A stretch of 64,000 nucleotides of DNA from Pseudarthrobacter sp. MM222 (GTDB taxonomy: Bacteria > Actinomycetota > Actinomycetes > Actinomycetales > Micrococcaceae). A model generated the notes under the pieces. The model had not been told where the DNA came from. It did not search any database and was given only the letters and a program-made list of their open reading frames with translations. Made by a program: the position numbers and the translations under genes. Shown one piece after another: positions 18,386 to 27,978 of the stretch; position 1 is the first letter of the stretch, and each line of letters starts with the position of its first letter. The stretch lies in assembly GCF_947090775.1 (NCBI RefSeq), contig NZ_OX352321.1, positions 1,178,001 to 1,242,000 on the forward strand. The letters are read 5' to 3'.

Positions 18386-18790
18386 GTGGACAGCACCGAC
18401 GTCGACTGGGCGGCCCTCGAGGCCGCCGCGGTGGCCGCGATGAACAACGCGTATGCGCCCTATTCGAAGTTCGCGGTGGGGGCAGCGGCCCTCACCGCGG
18501 ACGGCCGCATCGTCAGCGGCTGCAATGTCGAGAACGCCAGCTACGGACTGACCCTGTGCGCCGAGTGCGCGCTCGTGGGCAATCTGCACATGACCGGCGG
18601 CGGACTGCTGCGCGCCTTCTACTGTGTCGACGCCGGCGGCAACGTCCTGATGCCGTGCGGACGCTGCCGGCAGCTGCTTTACGAATTCCGGGCTCCGGAC
18701 ATGGAGCTCATGACCACGCAGGGAATCCGGACCATGGACCAGGTCCTTCCCGATGCCTTTGGCCCCCAACACCTGGAGGAAACCCGGTGA
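18386..18790 (+). CDS. cdd: Cytidine deaminase
   Basis: 134 aa, tetrameric short type. The zinc site has CNVENASYG then CAE with the catalytic Glu, and PCGRCRQ with two further Cys ligands. It deaminates cytidine and deoxycytidine to uridine forms. The GTG at 18386 follows AAGGG at suitable spacing; the longer frame upstream overlaps the permease and was rejected. The stop overlaps the thymidine phosphorylase start as GTGA. Its product deoxyuridine is a substrate for the next enzyme. Confidence 0.95.
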   Translation: MDSTDVDWAALEAAAVAAMNNAYAPYSKFAVGAAALTADGRIVSGCNVENASYGLTLCAECALVGNLHMTGGGLLRAFYCVDAGGNVLMPCGRCRQLLYEFRAPDMELMTTQGIRTMDQVLPDAFGPQHLEETR

Positions 18791-20115
18791 CACCAGTGAC
18801 ACAGACCAACAGCACCGAAGCGTTCGACGCCGTCGACATCATCCGCGTCAAGCGGGACAAGGGCGTGCTCAGCCCCGCGCAGATCGACTGGACCATCGAC
18901 GCGTACACCCGCGGCGCCATCGCCGACGAGCAGATGGCGGCCCTGAACATGGCCATCCTGCTCAACGGCATGGACCGCGCCGAGATTTCCCGCTGGACGG
19001 CGGCGATGATCGCCTCCGGCGAGCGGATGGACTTCTCCAGCCTGCGCCGGCCCGACGGCGGCGTAAAGCCCACGAGCGACAAGCACTCCACCGGCGGCGT
19101 GGGGGACAAGATCACCCTGCCGCTGGCACCCCTCGTCGCGGTCTTCGGCGTGGCCGTGCCGCAGCTCTCCGGCCGCGGCCTTGGCCACACCGGCGGGACC
19201 CTGGACAAGCTCGAATCGATCCCGGGCTGGCGCGCGGCGCTGAGCAACGAGGAAATGCTGGCCCAGCTCCAGGACGTGGGCGCCGTCATCTGTGCCGCGG
19301 GCGCCGGCCTGGCCCCGGCCGACAAGAAGCTCTACGCCCTGCGGGACGTCACCGGCACCGTCGAGGCCATCCCGCTGATCGCCTCCTCCATCATGAGCAA
19401 GAAGATCGCCGAAGGCACCGGCTCGCTGGTGCTCGACGTCAAGGTGGGCAGCGGTGCCTTCATGAAGGACGAGGCCCGCGCCCGCGAACTGGCCGAGACC
19501 ATGGTGGCCCTCGGCAAGGACGCCGGCGTCAACACGGTGGCGCTGCTGACGAACATGAACACGCCGCTGGGCCTGACCGCGGGCAACGCGATCGAGGTCG
19601 AGGAATCCGTGGAGGTTCTCGCCGGCGGGGGTCCGGAAGACGTCGTCGAACTGACCGTCCGGCTGGCCGAGGAGATGCTTGCCTGCGCCGGTGTCCGCGA
19701 CGCCGATCCGCGGGCAGCGCTCAAGGATGGCCGGGCCATGGACGTCTGGAACCGCATGATCGCGGCGCAGGGCGGGGACCCGCGCGCGAAGCTCCCGGTA
19801 GCCAAGGAATCTGAGGTGATCTACGCGCCCGCCGACGGCGTCCTGGTGGAACTCGACGCCATGGCCGTCGGGGTCGCGGCGTGGCGCCTGGGCGCAGGCC
19901 GCGCGCGGAAGGAAGACCAGGTCCAGGCGGGGGCCGGCGTGCGCATGCATGCCAAACCCGGCGCCATGGTCAAGGCCGGCGAGCCCCTGATGACTCTGCT
20001 GACTGACACGCCAGAGAAGTTCGAGCGGGCCAAGGAAGCGCTGGAGCACGCCGTCGTGATTGCACCGGAAGGCTCCCGCCCGGCGCAGCAGCTGATCATC
20101 GACCGCATCGCCTGA
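18787..20115 (+). CDS. deoA: Thymidine phosphorylase
   Basis: 442 aa; splits thymidine or deoxyuridine with phosphate into base and deoxyribose-1-phosphate. The phosphate-binding loop SDKHSTGGVGDK and the SIMSKK motif are visible, and the three-domain length is normal. The GTG at 18787 overlaps the cdd stop; GTG at 18796 is an alternative. It is the last gene of the transporter-cdd-deoA run. The downstream 20-bp inverted repeat at 20125-20189 probably ends the operon. Confidence 0.95.
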   Translation: MTPVTQTNSTEAFDAVDIIRVKRDKGVLSPAQIDWTIDAYTRGAIADEQMAALNMAILLNGMDRAEISRWTAAMIASGERMDFSSLRRPDGGVKPTSDKHSTGGVGDKITLPLAPLVAVFGVAVPQLSGRGLGHTGGTLDKLESIPGWRAALSNEEMLAQLQDVGAVICAAGAGLAPADKKLYALRDVTGTVEAIPLIASSIMSKKIAEGTGSLVLDVKVGSGAFMKDEARARELAETMVALGKDAGVNTVALLTNMNTPLGLTAGNAIEVEESVEVLAGGGPEDVVELTVRLAEEMLACAGVRDADPRAALKDGRAMDVWNRMIAAQGGDPRAKLPVAKESEVIYAPADGVLVELDAMAVGVAAWRLGAGRARKEDQVQAGAGVRMHAKPGAMVKAGEPLMTLLTDTPEKFERAKEALEHAVVIAPEGSRPAQQLIIDRIA

Positions 20116-20124
20116 GCAAACCCC

Positions 20125-20189
20125 GGTTGCCCTATCACTTGTGGTCCCCAAACCTCTCTGGTTTAGCCGCCACAAGTGATAGGGCAACC
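20125..20189. repeat. Perfect 20-bp inverted repeat after deoA
   Basis: GGTTGCCCTATCACTTGTGG (20125-20144) and its exact complement (20170-20189) flank a 25-base loop that itself contains AAACC tctct GGTTT (20150-20164). The nested hairpin is longer than a normal terminator stem and has no U-tract. It may end the nucleoside operon, or be a copy of an interspersed palindromic repeat. The remaining 112 bases to dedA hold no other clear element. Confidence 0.8.
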
Positions 20190-20301
20190 AAGGGTGGGGG
20201 CCGGCAGTACACTGGCTCCACAGCAATACTCCCGGGGAGCGGTCCGGACCGCGGCCCGTTCGGTGCGGGAGAGTTCGCGAGCCGCCGTGCGTTAGGAAAC
20301 C

Positions 20302-20946
20302 GTGCAGGCAATCAACGACTTCATCCTGGCAGCCGCCGCGCAACCCTGGGTCCTCATCCTCGTGTTCGCGTGCTGCGTCATCGACGGCTTCTTCCCGCCC
20401 ATCCCCAGTGAATCGGTGGTGGTGGGGCTGGCCGCGGTTGCTGCGACGGCGGACGTCCCGGCTCCCGCGCTGCTGCTGATGACCGCTGCCGGGGGCGCTT
20501 TCGTGGGCGACAACGCGGCCTACCTGATCGGGCGCCGGACGGGTACGCGGCGCTGGTCCTGGATGCGCGGACCGCGGATGCAGGCGGCCTTCCATTGGGC
20601 CGGCCGGGAGCTGCGCAAGCGGTCGGCATCGCTGATCCTGGTGGCACGCTTTGTCCCGATCGGCCGCGTCGCCGTTAACCTGACCGCGGGAGCAACCCAC
20701 TACCCGAGGCCCAGGTTCGTGGGACTGACCGTGTTGTCCGCCGTGCTCTGGGCCAGTTACTCCGTGGCCATCGGGATGTTTTTTGGCCAGTGGTTCGAAG
20801 ACAACCACCTGCTGGGCGTGATCGTGGCAGTGGTTTGCGCGATCACTCTTGGCATCGGCATCGATCTGGTGATCAGCAGGGTCCGCGGCAAACTCCCGGC
20901 ACCGGTTGAGAAGCCCGGCCCGGCCTCCGGGCCTGCGCCGGAATAG
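20302..20946 (+). CDS. DedA-family membrane protein, copy 1
   Basis: 214 aa, DedA/SNARE-associated (VTT) fold with about five hydrophobic segments. Motifs: FPPIPSE early, GDNAAYLIGR, and ARFVPIGRVAVNLTAG, the conserved re-entrant region (F/Y-x-R/x-x-P-x-G-R). DedA proteins act in lipid-carrier (undecaprenyl phosphate) or phospholipid translocation. GTG at 20302 follows AGGAAA. It is in tandem with a second DedA gene 152 bases downstream; the two share long motif-level similarity but are clearly diverged. Confidence 0.88.
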   Translation: MQAINDFILAAAAQPWVLILVFACCVIDGFFPPIPSESVVVGLAAVAATADVPAPALLLMTAAGGAFVGDNAAYLIGRRTGTRRWSWMRGPRMQAAFHWAGRELRKRSASLILVARFVPIGRVAVNLTAGATHYPRPRFVGLTVLSAVLWASYSVAIGMFFGQWFEDNHLLGVIVAVVCAITLGIGIDLVISRVRGKLPAPVEKPGPASGPAPE

Positions 20947-21098
20947 GGGACCGGGGGGCCGGTTCGGCGGCTTCGGGTGCGGGGAACCGGTTCAAACCTC
21001 CGGTGCGAAGACGTAGCGAACCGCGCCTCGGCCGTGGGACACTAGGGAGCGATTTACGTCACTTTCGTTAGCCTCATTTCGTCTAGGAGCAATGCTGC

Positions 21099-21809
21099 GT
21101 GGAGTTCATTAATGAGGCCGTGCTTCATGCAGCGGGCCAGTGGTGGATATACCCCCTCCTGCTGGTCTTCTTTTTTGTCGACGGATTCGCCATGGTGGTC
21201 CCGAGTGAGACCCTTATCGTTGCGCTGGCGGCGTTCTCCCGGCACAGCGGAAATCCCAACCTCTGGATTCTGGGCCTGACCGCGCTTGTCGGCGCGATTG
21301 CGGGCGACAACATGGCCTACCTCCTGGGCCGGAAGATCGGCCTTGAGCGCTGGCGGTGGATGCGCAAGCCAAAGGTCCAGAAGGTGTTCGGCTGGGCGCG
21401 CTACGAGCTTGAGAAGCGCGGCGCGGTCCTGATTTTCACGGCGCGCTACATTCCCTGGGGACGCGTGGCGGTCAATTACGTGGCCGGCACCACCGGGTTT
21501 CCGCACCGGAAATTCTTCGCCCTGGACGCGTTCGCCTGCCTCACCTGGGTGGCCTATTCCATTGGCATCGGCATCCTGGCCAGCTCCTTCCCGTGGCTGC
21601 ACCACAACCCCCTGCTGAGCGCCGGCATAGCCGTCGTATTTGCGATCGTGCTGGGCATAGTGATCGATCACGCGCTCCGCTGGTGGCACAAACGCCTGGC
21701 GCGGCACGACGAGCCGTCCAGCCCGGCCGAGGAAGTGCCCTCCGGCCCCGCCGCCGAACTTTCGGACAGTCCCGCCGCGGCCGAGTCGGTGCCCGCCGCA
21801 ACCCCCTGA
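21099..21809 (+). CDS. DedA-family membrane protein, copy 2
   Basis: 236 aa with the same order of motifs as copy 1: VPSETLIVALAAF, AGDNMAYLLGRKIG, ARYIPWGRVAVNYVAG. The C-terminus adds a Pro/Ser/Ala-rich tail of about 30 residues. GTG at 21099 has AGGAG about 10 bases upstream. Likely an integral membrane lipid-translocation protein. Tandem copies suggest an old duplication with functional divergence. Its own leader (20947-21098) separates it from copy 1, so the two may be expressed independently. Confidence 0.88.
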   Translation: MEFINEAVLHAAGQWWIYPLLLVFFFVDGFAMVVPSETLIVALAAFSRHSGNPNLWILGLTALVGAIAGDNMAYLLGRKIGLERWRWMRKPKVQKVFGWARYELEKRGAVLIFTARYIPWGRVAVNYVAGTTGFPHRKFFALDAFACLTWVAYSIGIGILASSFPWLHHNPLLSAGIAVVFAIVLGIVIDHALRWWHKRLARHDEPSSPAEEVPSGPAAELSDSPAAAESVPAATP

Positions 21810-21911
21810 CCGCAACCTCCTGACCGAGACAGCAGTACCGGCGGGAATGTCCGCCAGCGCCCGGATCCGCGGCAACTGGCATCCGGGGTCCTCCGACCCT
21901 AAGGTGGGAAC

Positions 21912-23066
21912 GTGACTGAGACTATTCTTGACGCTGCCCCTGACCTCGACTTCGACCTGAAGGGCCTTCCCAAGGTTTCCCTTCACGACCACCTGGATGG
22001 CGGGCTGCGTCCGGCCACCATCATCGAACTGGCCGAGGCCGTCGGCCACACGCTGCCCTCGACCGACCCCGTCGCGTTGGGGCAGTGGTTCCGCGAATCA
22101 GCCGACTCCGGCTCCCTGGTGCGCTACCTTGAAACGTTCGACCACACCATCGCCGTGATGCAGACCAAGGACGGCCTGTTCCGGGTCGCCAAGGAGTTCG
22201 TCGAGGACCTGGCGGACGACGGCGTCGTCTACGGCGAAGTGCGTTGGGCTCCCGAGCAGCACCTGCAGCAGGGCCTGAGCCTGGACGAAGTGGTGGAGGC
22301 CGTGCAGGCCGGCCTCGAAGCGGGCGTGGACGCCGTCGCGGAGACCGGCCGCGACATCCAGGTCGGCCAGCTCATCACCGCCATGCGCCACGCGGACCGG
22401 GGCCAGGAGATTGCCGAACTCGCCGTACGCCACCGCGACAAGGGCGCCGTCGGTTTTGACATTGCCGGCGCCGAAGACGGTTTCCCCGCTTCCCGGTTCA
22501 AGGACGCCTTCACCTACCTGGCGCAGCACAACTTCCCGGCCACCGTGCACGCCGGTGAGGCCGCCGGACTGGACAGCATCCAGTCCGCTCTCGTGGACGG
22601 CCGGGCCCTCCGCCTGGGCCACGGTATCCGGATCGCCGAGGACGTCACCGTCGAATTCGAGGACGACGAAGACGCCGCGGCAGACGCGGACGAGAGCGAC
22701 AACATCGGCCTTGTGACCCTCGGCGAGCTCGCCAGCTGGGTCCGCGACCGCGGCATCGCCCTGGAGATCTGCCCCTCCTCCAATCTGCAGACGGGCGCCG
22801 TTGCCGGCTTCGGCGAGGGAATCGAAAGCCACCCGCTGGACATGCTCTACCAGCTCGGCTTCAACGTCACCATCAACACGGACAACCGGCTGATGAGCGG
22901 CGTAACCCTGACCGACGAGTTCGAACTGCTCGTGGAGACCTTCGACTACGACCTCGATGACCTGCTGGAGCTGACCCTTAACGCAGCTGAGGCGGCTTTC
23001 CTCCCGCTGGAGGAGAAGGAAGCCCTCGTCGAGTACATCAACGAGGCCTACGCCGACCTTGGCTAA
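21912..23066 (+). CDS. add: Adenosine deaminase
   Basis: 384 aa; deaminates adenosine and deoxyadenosine. Metal and catalytic motifs: HDHLDGGLR near the N-terminus, HAGEAAG with catalytic Glu, a following GHGI, CPSSNLQTG, and NTDNRLMSG. An acidic insert (EDDEDAAADADESD, about residues 249-263) is unusual but lies after the GHGIRIAED region and is probably a surface loop. GTG start at 21912 with a GGTGGGAA stretch upstream. The 3' end overlaps mazG by 8 bases. With cdd and deoA it completes a purine and pyrimidine nucleoside salvage set. Confidence 0.94.
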   Translation: MTETILDAAPDLDFDLKGLPKVSLHDHLDGGLRPATIIELAEAVGHTLPSTDPVALGQWFRESADSGSLVRYLETFDHTIAVMQTKDGLFRVAKEFVEDLADDGVVYGEVRWAPEQHLQQGLSLDEVVEAVQAGLEAGVDAVAETGRDIQVGQLITAMRHADRGQEIAELAVRHRDKGAVGFDIAGAEDGFPASRFKDAFTYLAQHNFPATVHAGEAAGLDSIQSALVDGRALRLGHGIRIAEDVTVEFEDDEDAAADADESDNIGLVTLGELASWVRDRGIALEICPSSNLQTGAVAGFGEGIESHPLDMLYQLGFNVTINTDNRLMSGVTLTDEFELLVETFDYDLDDLLELTLNAAEAAFLPLEEKEALVEYINEAYADLG

Positions 23067-23742
23067 CGAGGACACCTCACCCGTCCAGGGGCTGGTGGCA
23101 GTGATCGCGGCGCTGCGCGAGCACTGCCCCTGGATGGGTGCCCTCACCCATGAATCCCTCGTGGAGTACCTCCTTGAGGAGGCCCACGAGGTCGCCGAGA
23201 CCATCGAAGCCGGCGGCGGGGATCCCGAACTGCAGGCCGAGCTGGGTGACGTCCTGCTGCAGGTAGTCCTGCACGCCCGGCTTGCGCAGGAACGCAACGC
23301 CTTCGATCTCGACGACGTCGCCCGCGGCCTCACCGCCAAGATGATCCGCCGCAACCCGCACGTGTTCCGCCCCGACGGCACGCTGCAGGACTCCTTCCCG
23401 GCGACGGTGCAGGAAATCGTCCGGAAATGGGACGCCGTCAAGCGTTCCGAAAAGCTGCTGCATACGGACAAGTCCCATCCCGGGAACGCCCTCGACGGCG
23501 TCCCCGCGGCGCTCCCGGCCCTGGCCCGGGCCCAGAAGCTTCTGGACCGCGCCGAGCGGTCCGGCCTCGCGCCGGCCGGCGCCGGATCCGCCGTCGACGT
23601 CCCCGGCACCGAAGAGGAACTCGGGGAGCTGCTTTTCGGCATTGCCGCCGCGGCCCGGGCCAAGGGGCTCGACGCCGAACGCGCCCTCCGCGGGGCCGCC
23701 CGCCGCTTCCAGGACAGCCACGCACTCCCGCCGTCGCCTTGA
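23059..23742 (+). CDS. mazG: MazG-type nucleoside triphosphate pyrophosphohydrolase
   Basis: 227 aa. The all-alpha NTP-PPase core shows EEAHEVAETIEAG followed by ELGDVLLQVVLHA, giving the EExxE and ExxD metal-binding pattern. The usual CPWDxxQTH lead is changed to CPWMGALTH, so one conserved Asp and Gln are missing, though these are outside the metal site. It hydrolyses (d)NTPs to monophosphates, cleaning abnormal nucleotides. TTG at 23059 overlaps the add stop by 8 bases, suggesting coupling. The Ala/Gly-rich stretch near residue 175 interrupts the C-terminal helical part. Confidence 0.88.
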   Translation: MANEDTSPVQGLVAVIAALREHCPWMGALTHESLVEYLLEEAHEVAETIEAGGGDPELQAELGDVLLQVVLHARLAQERNAFDLDDVARGLTAKMIRRNPHVFRPDGTLQDSFPATVQEIVRKWDAVKRSEKLLHTDKSHPGNALDGVPAALPALARAQKLLDRAERSGLAPAGAGSAVDVPGTEEELGELLFGIAAAARAKGLDAERALRGAARRFQDSHALPPSP

Positions 23743-23792
23743 TGACGCCGGGAATTGGATAGGTTTCCGTAACCTGCGCCACTCTCGACTAG

Positions 23793-25169
<1,377 letters not shown>

Positions 25170-25186
25170 TAGCAACGAAATCCAGT

Positions 25187-25231
25187 AACCGGTGGCTATG
25201 GTTGAAAGACCATGGCCGCCGGTTCTGTTTT
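25187..25231 (+). terminator. Enolase terminator
   Basis: 16-bp stem (25187-25202 with 25209-25224) including two G-U pairs, a 6-base loop TGAAAG, then CTGTTTT. This is a well-formed intrinsic terminator. Confidence 0.88.
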
Positions 25232-25334
25232 CGGCACCCTTGTTGGTGCCGGGCTGGTGCCGCCCGTGCCGGCCACGGAGGTCAGGACAAAGCAGCAAGC
25301 CAGCCCAGCAAGGACCGGGCATTACAGGAGTGAC

Positions 25335-26099
25335 ATGGCTACCCGCCGCCCCAAGGTTCCCCGGGCCACGCCCGCGGCCCCGGAGTCCCAGGACACGGGC
25401 GACGGCGGCGACGTCATCCAGGCCGACTTCGGCGGCCGGACTGCCCCGGGCCATACAGCCGCCCCGGCTTCAGGCTCCCGCCGCGACAGCCCCCAGCAAG
25501 ACGCCGGCAAAGCCGCCTCGGACCGGGAGCCTGCCAGCGGCGTCAAAGCTGCCGGAACCAAGACCACAGGGACCAAGAGCGCAGGGGCCAAGAGCACAGG
25601 GGCGAGGACCGGCGCCACGAAGGTCACCGGTGACAGGTCCGCCGCCAAGGCATCAACGGCCCGGGCCAGCGACGGCGGGAAGCCTCCTGCCGAGCCGGAT
25701 GAGTCCCCGGTCCCGGCCAAAGCGTTCTCCGGACGCATGCTGGCCCTGTCCGTGGTCATGATTGCCATCACTATCATGCTGGCGCCAACCGTCAAGATCT
25801 TCTTCGAGAAACGCGCCGAAATCGCAGCCCTGCAGGCTGACATCGCCGCGAAACAGTCCGAGCAGAACGACCTCAGGCGCCAGGTCTCCCGCTGGCAGGA
25901 TCCCAACTACGTTAAGCAGCAGGCCCGCGACCGGATTAACATGGTTATGCCCGGAGAGACGGGCTACTGGGTCTTTGGCAGCGATCTTCCTGCCGGCGAG
26001 TCCGGTGGCGCGGCCGGAGCAGCAACATCCCAAGACCCGGCCAAGCTGCCATGGGTGGACTCCCTCTGGGACTCCATCCGGCGTTCGGCAACAGACTAA
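25335..26099 (+). CDS. FtsB/DivIC-family septum formation initiator
   Basis: 254 aa. A long disordered cytoplasmic N-terminus (1-134) is rich in Lys, Thr, Gly and Ala; one membrane span follows (about 135-158); then a coiled coil (about 159-190) and the conserved DPNYVKQQARDRINMVMPGE block at 189-208. FtsB/DivIC proteins link FtsQ and FtsL in the divisome. ATG at 25335 follows AGGAG at 4 bases. The N-terminus contains imperfect 5-residue repeats (see 25554-25613). It lies in the conserved eno-ftsB-DUF501-ppx cluster. Confidence 0.88.
   Translation: MATRRPKVPRATPAAPESQDTGDGGDVIQADFGGRTAPGHTAAPASGSRRDSPQQDAGKAASDREPASGVKAAGTKTTGTKSAGAKSTGARTGATKVTGDRSAAKASTARASDGGKPPAEPDESPVPAKAFSGRMLALSVVMIAITIMLAPTVKIFFEKRAEIAALQADIAAKQSEQNDLRRQVSRWQDPNYVKQQARDRINMVMPGETGYWVFGSDLPAGESGGAAGAATSQDPAKLPWVDSLWDSIRRSATD
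25554..25613 (+). repeat. Four imperfect 15-bp repeats inside ftsB
   Basis: Units at 25554-25568, 25569-25583, 25584-25598 and 25599-25613 (first three: GGAACCAAGACCACA, GGGACCAAGAGCGCA, GGGGCCAAGAGCACA) encode GTKTT, GTKSA, GAKST and a degenerate GARTG. They extend the disordered cytoplasmic tail and may vary in number between strains. Confidence 0.8.
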
Positions 26100-26163
26100 A
26101 GCGGCGCCCGCCGCCGGCCATTCCGACGGACAGGCCGTACAGGGCAGGAAAGGTGCCGCGCCA

Positions 26164-26922
26164 GTGGACGAGAACCGAGTGGACGAGACCCTCAAGGCAG
26201 GGAAGCCGGCAGCAGCGCCGGCCGACGCCGCCAGCACAGCAGGTGCGTTCCAAGAGTCCCGCCAGCCCTCCGCGCACGATCTTGAGGTCCTGAGCCGGCA
26301 GCTCGGCCGCCCGGTCCGGGACGTCGTCGAGATCCCAGCCCGTTGCGTCTGCGGAAACCCGCTCGTCGCGGCCACGTCGCCGCGGCTCAGCACCGGCACG
26401 CCGTTCCCCACCACCTTCTACCTGACGCACCCGGTCATCACCTCCGCCGTTTCGCGGCTTGAGGCCGCCGGGCTGATGAATGAGATGAACGAGCGGCTGG
26501 GCGCCGATGCGGTCCTGGCCGACGGCTACCGCGCCGCCCACGAGGCCTATCTGGCCGCCCGGGCCGAGATCGGCGTCCGGTCCGGCATCGGCACCGTGCC
26601 CGAGATCGACGGTATTTCCGCCGGCGGAATGCCGACCCGGGTCAAATGCCTGCACGTCCTGGTGGGGCACGCCCTGGCTGCGGGGCCCGGGGTGAACCCG
26701 CTCGGTGACGAGGCGATCGCCGGCATCGCGGAATGGTGGACCAGCGACCGCTGCTACTGCGACGGCGCCTGGGACACCGGCGGCGAGGTCCCCTCGCAGG
26801 ACCTCAGCCGGCACGGACCACAGGGCCTTCCGGAGATCGTGGGCCGGCCGGCCCCGGTCCGCAAGGCACGCACGGAACTGCCGGGCCAGCCGGAAACCAC
26901 CGAAGCAGAGGCCGGCCAGTGA
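26164..26922 (+). CDS. DUF501 domain protein
   Basis: 252 aa; residues from about 40 onward match the DUF501 family of actinobacteria: LSRQLGRPVRDVVEIPARC, CGNPLVA, PFPTTFYLTHP, VKCLHVLVGHALA and a Cys pair near DRCYCDG. Function is not established; conserved Cys residues hint at metal or redox chemistry. GTG at 26164 has AGGAAAGG about 13 bases upstream; GTG at 26179 is an alternative. The stop overlaps the ppx start as GTGA. The gene is always found beside ftsB and ppx in this phylum. Confidence 0.82.
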   Translation: MDENRVDETLKAGKPAAAPADAASTAGAFQESRQPSAHDLEVLSRQLGRPVRDVVEIPARCVCGNPLVAATSPRLSTGTPFPTTFYLTHPVITSAVSRLEAAGLMNEMNERLGADAVLADGYRAAHEAYLAARAEIGVRSGIGTVPEIDGISAGGMPTRVKCLHVLVGHALAAGPGVNPLGDEAIAGIAEWWTSDRCYCDGAWDTGGEVPSQDLSRHGPQGLPEIVGRPAPVRKARTELPGQPETTEAEAGQ

Positions 26923-27875
26923 CGCGCGTCGCCGCCGTCGACTGCGGAACCAACTCCATCCGTCTGCTCATCGCCGACACCCACGCACCGGATTCCGGAG
27001 GCACGACCCCCCCGCTCACCGACGTCGTGCGCGAAATGCGCGTCGTCCGCCTCGGCCAGGGCGTCGACGCCACCGGCGAGTTCGCTCAGGAAGCCCTCGA
27101 CCGCACCTTCGCTGCAACGCGCGAATACGCCGGACTGATCCGCCACCACGGTGCCGAAAAAATCCGTTTCGTCGCGACCTCTGCCACCCGCGACGCGCGC
27201 AACCGGCAGGTCTTCATCGACGGGATCCGCGAACTCCTCGGCGTCGAACCCGAGGTGATCACCGGCGACGAAGAAGCCGCCCTCTCCTTCGCCGGCGCCA
27301 GCAGCGTCCTGCCCTCCCGCGGCCCGGACCCCGTGCTGGTCGTGGACCTCGGCGGCGGCAGCACTGAGTTCGTGCTGGGGAACGCCGACGGCGTCATTGC
27401 CGCGAAGTCCGTCGACATCGGCTGCGTCCGGATGACGGAACGCCACCTCCGCAACGACCCGCCGACGGCGGAGCAGATCGCCGCGGCGGAAGCCGACATC
27501 GACGCCGCGATCAGCGAGGCCGCACGGACCGTACCGCTGAACCGCAGCACCGTCGTCGTCGGGGTGGCGGGATCCGTCACCACCATCTCCGCCCACGCGC
27601 TGAACCTTCCGGAATATTCCCCGACGGCGATCCATGGAGCCGAACTCAGCCTGGCGGCGGTCCGCCGCGCCTGCACCGAGCTCCTGGAAATGACGCGGGC
27701 AGAGCGGGCCGCCCTGCCCTACATGCACCCGGGCCGGGTGGACGTGATCGGCGCCGGCGGGCTGGTGTGGCGCCGCGTCCTGGAGCGCGTTGCGGAAGCC
27801 ACCGAGGGCCGCATCACCACGGCCGTCAGCAGCGAACACGATATTCTTGACGGCATTGCCCTCAGCATCAGCTAA
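26919..27875 (+). CDS. Ppx/GppA exopolyphosphatase family protein
   Basis: 318 aa, sugar-kinase/Hsp70 actin-like fold. Phosphate-binding loops VDCGTNSIRLLIAD at the N-terminus and VDLGGGSTEFVLG in the second lobe are visible, with catalytic Glu in the region of SATRDA. It degrades inorganic polyphosphate or pppGpp; the short length (no C-terminal HD domain) matches actinobacterial Ppx1/Ppx2. GTG at 26919 overlaps the DUF501 stop. A 12-bp palindrome GGAGCTAGCTCC at 27890-27901 follows but has no U-tract. Confidence 0.9.
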   Translation: MTRVAAVDCGTNSIRLLIADTHAPDSGGTTPPLTDVVREMRVVRLGQGVDATGEFAQEALDRTFAATREYAGLIRHHGAEKIRFVATSATRDARNRQVFIDGIRELLGVEPEVITGDEEAALSFAGASSVLPSRGPDPVLVVDLGGGSTEFVLGNADGVIAAKSVDIGCVRMTERHLRNDPPTAEQIAAAEADIDAAISEAARTVPLNRSTVVVGVAGSVTTISAHALNLPEYSPTAIHGAELSLAAVRRACTELLEMTRAERAALPYMHPGRVDVIGAGGLVWRRVLERVAEATEGRITTAVSSEHDILDGIALSIS

Positions 27876-27978
27876 ACCGGGCATCCGCCGGAGCTAGCTC
27901 CGCTGGATAAACTCCGTTCCTCCTGCCGCGGCCCTAACGGACCTGCGGCGCCACCGCTGTACCGCCGATAGGACCCGA

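Noticed and set aside
18679..20808. Minus-strand frame of 709 codons across cdd, deoA and dedA
   Set aside because: Shadow of three real genes, no ribosome site, and composition typical of antisense GC-rich frames.
27890..27901. Terminator after ppx
   Set aside because: The 12-bp palindrome GGAGCTAGCTCC has no loop or U-tract; evidence is too weak to list.
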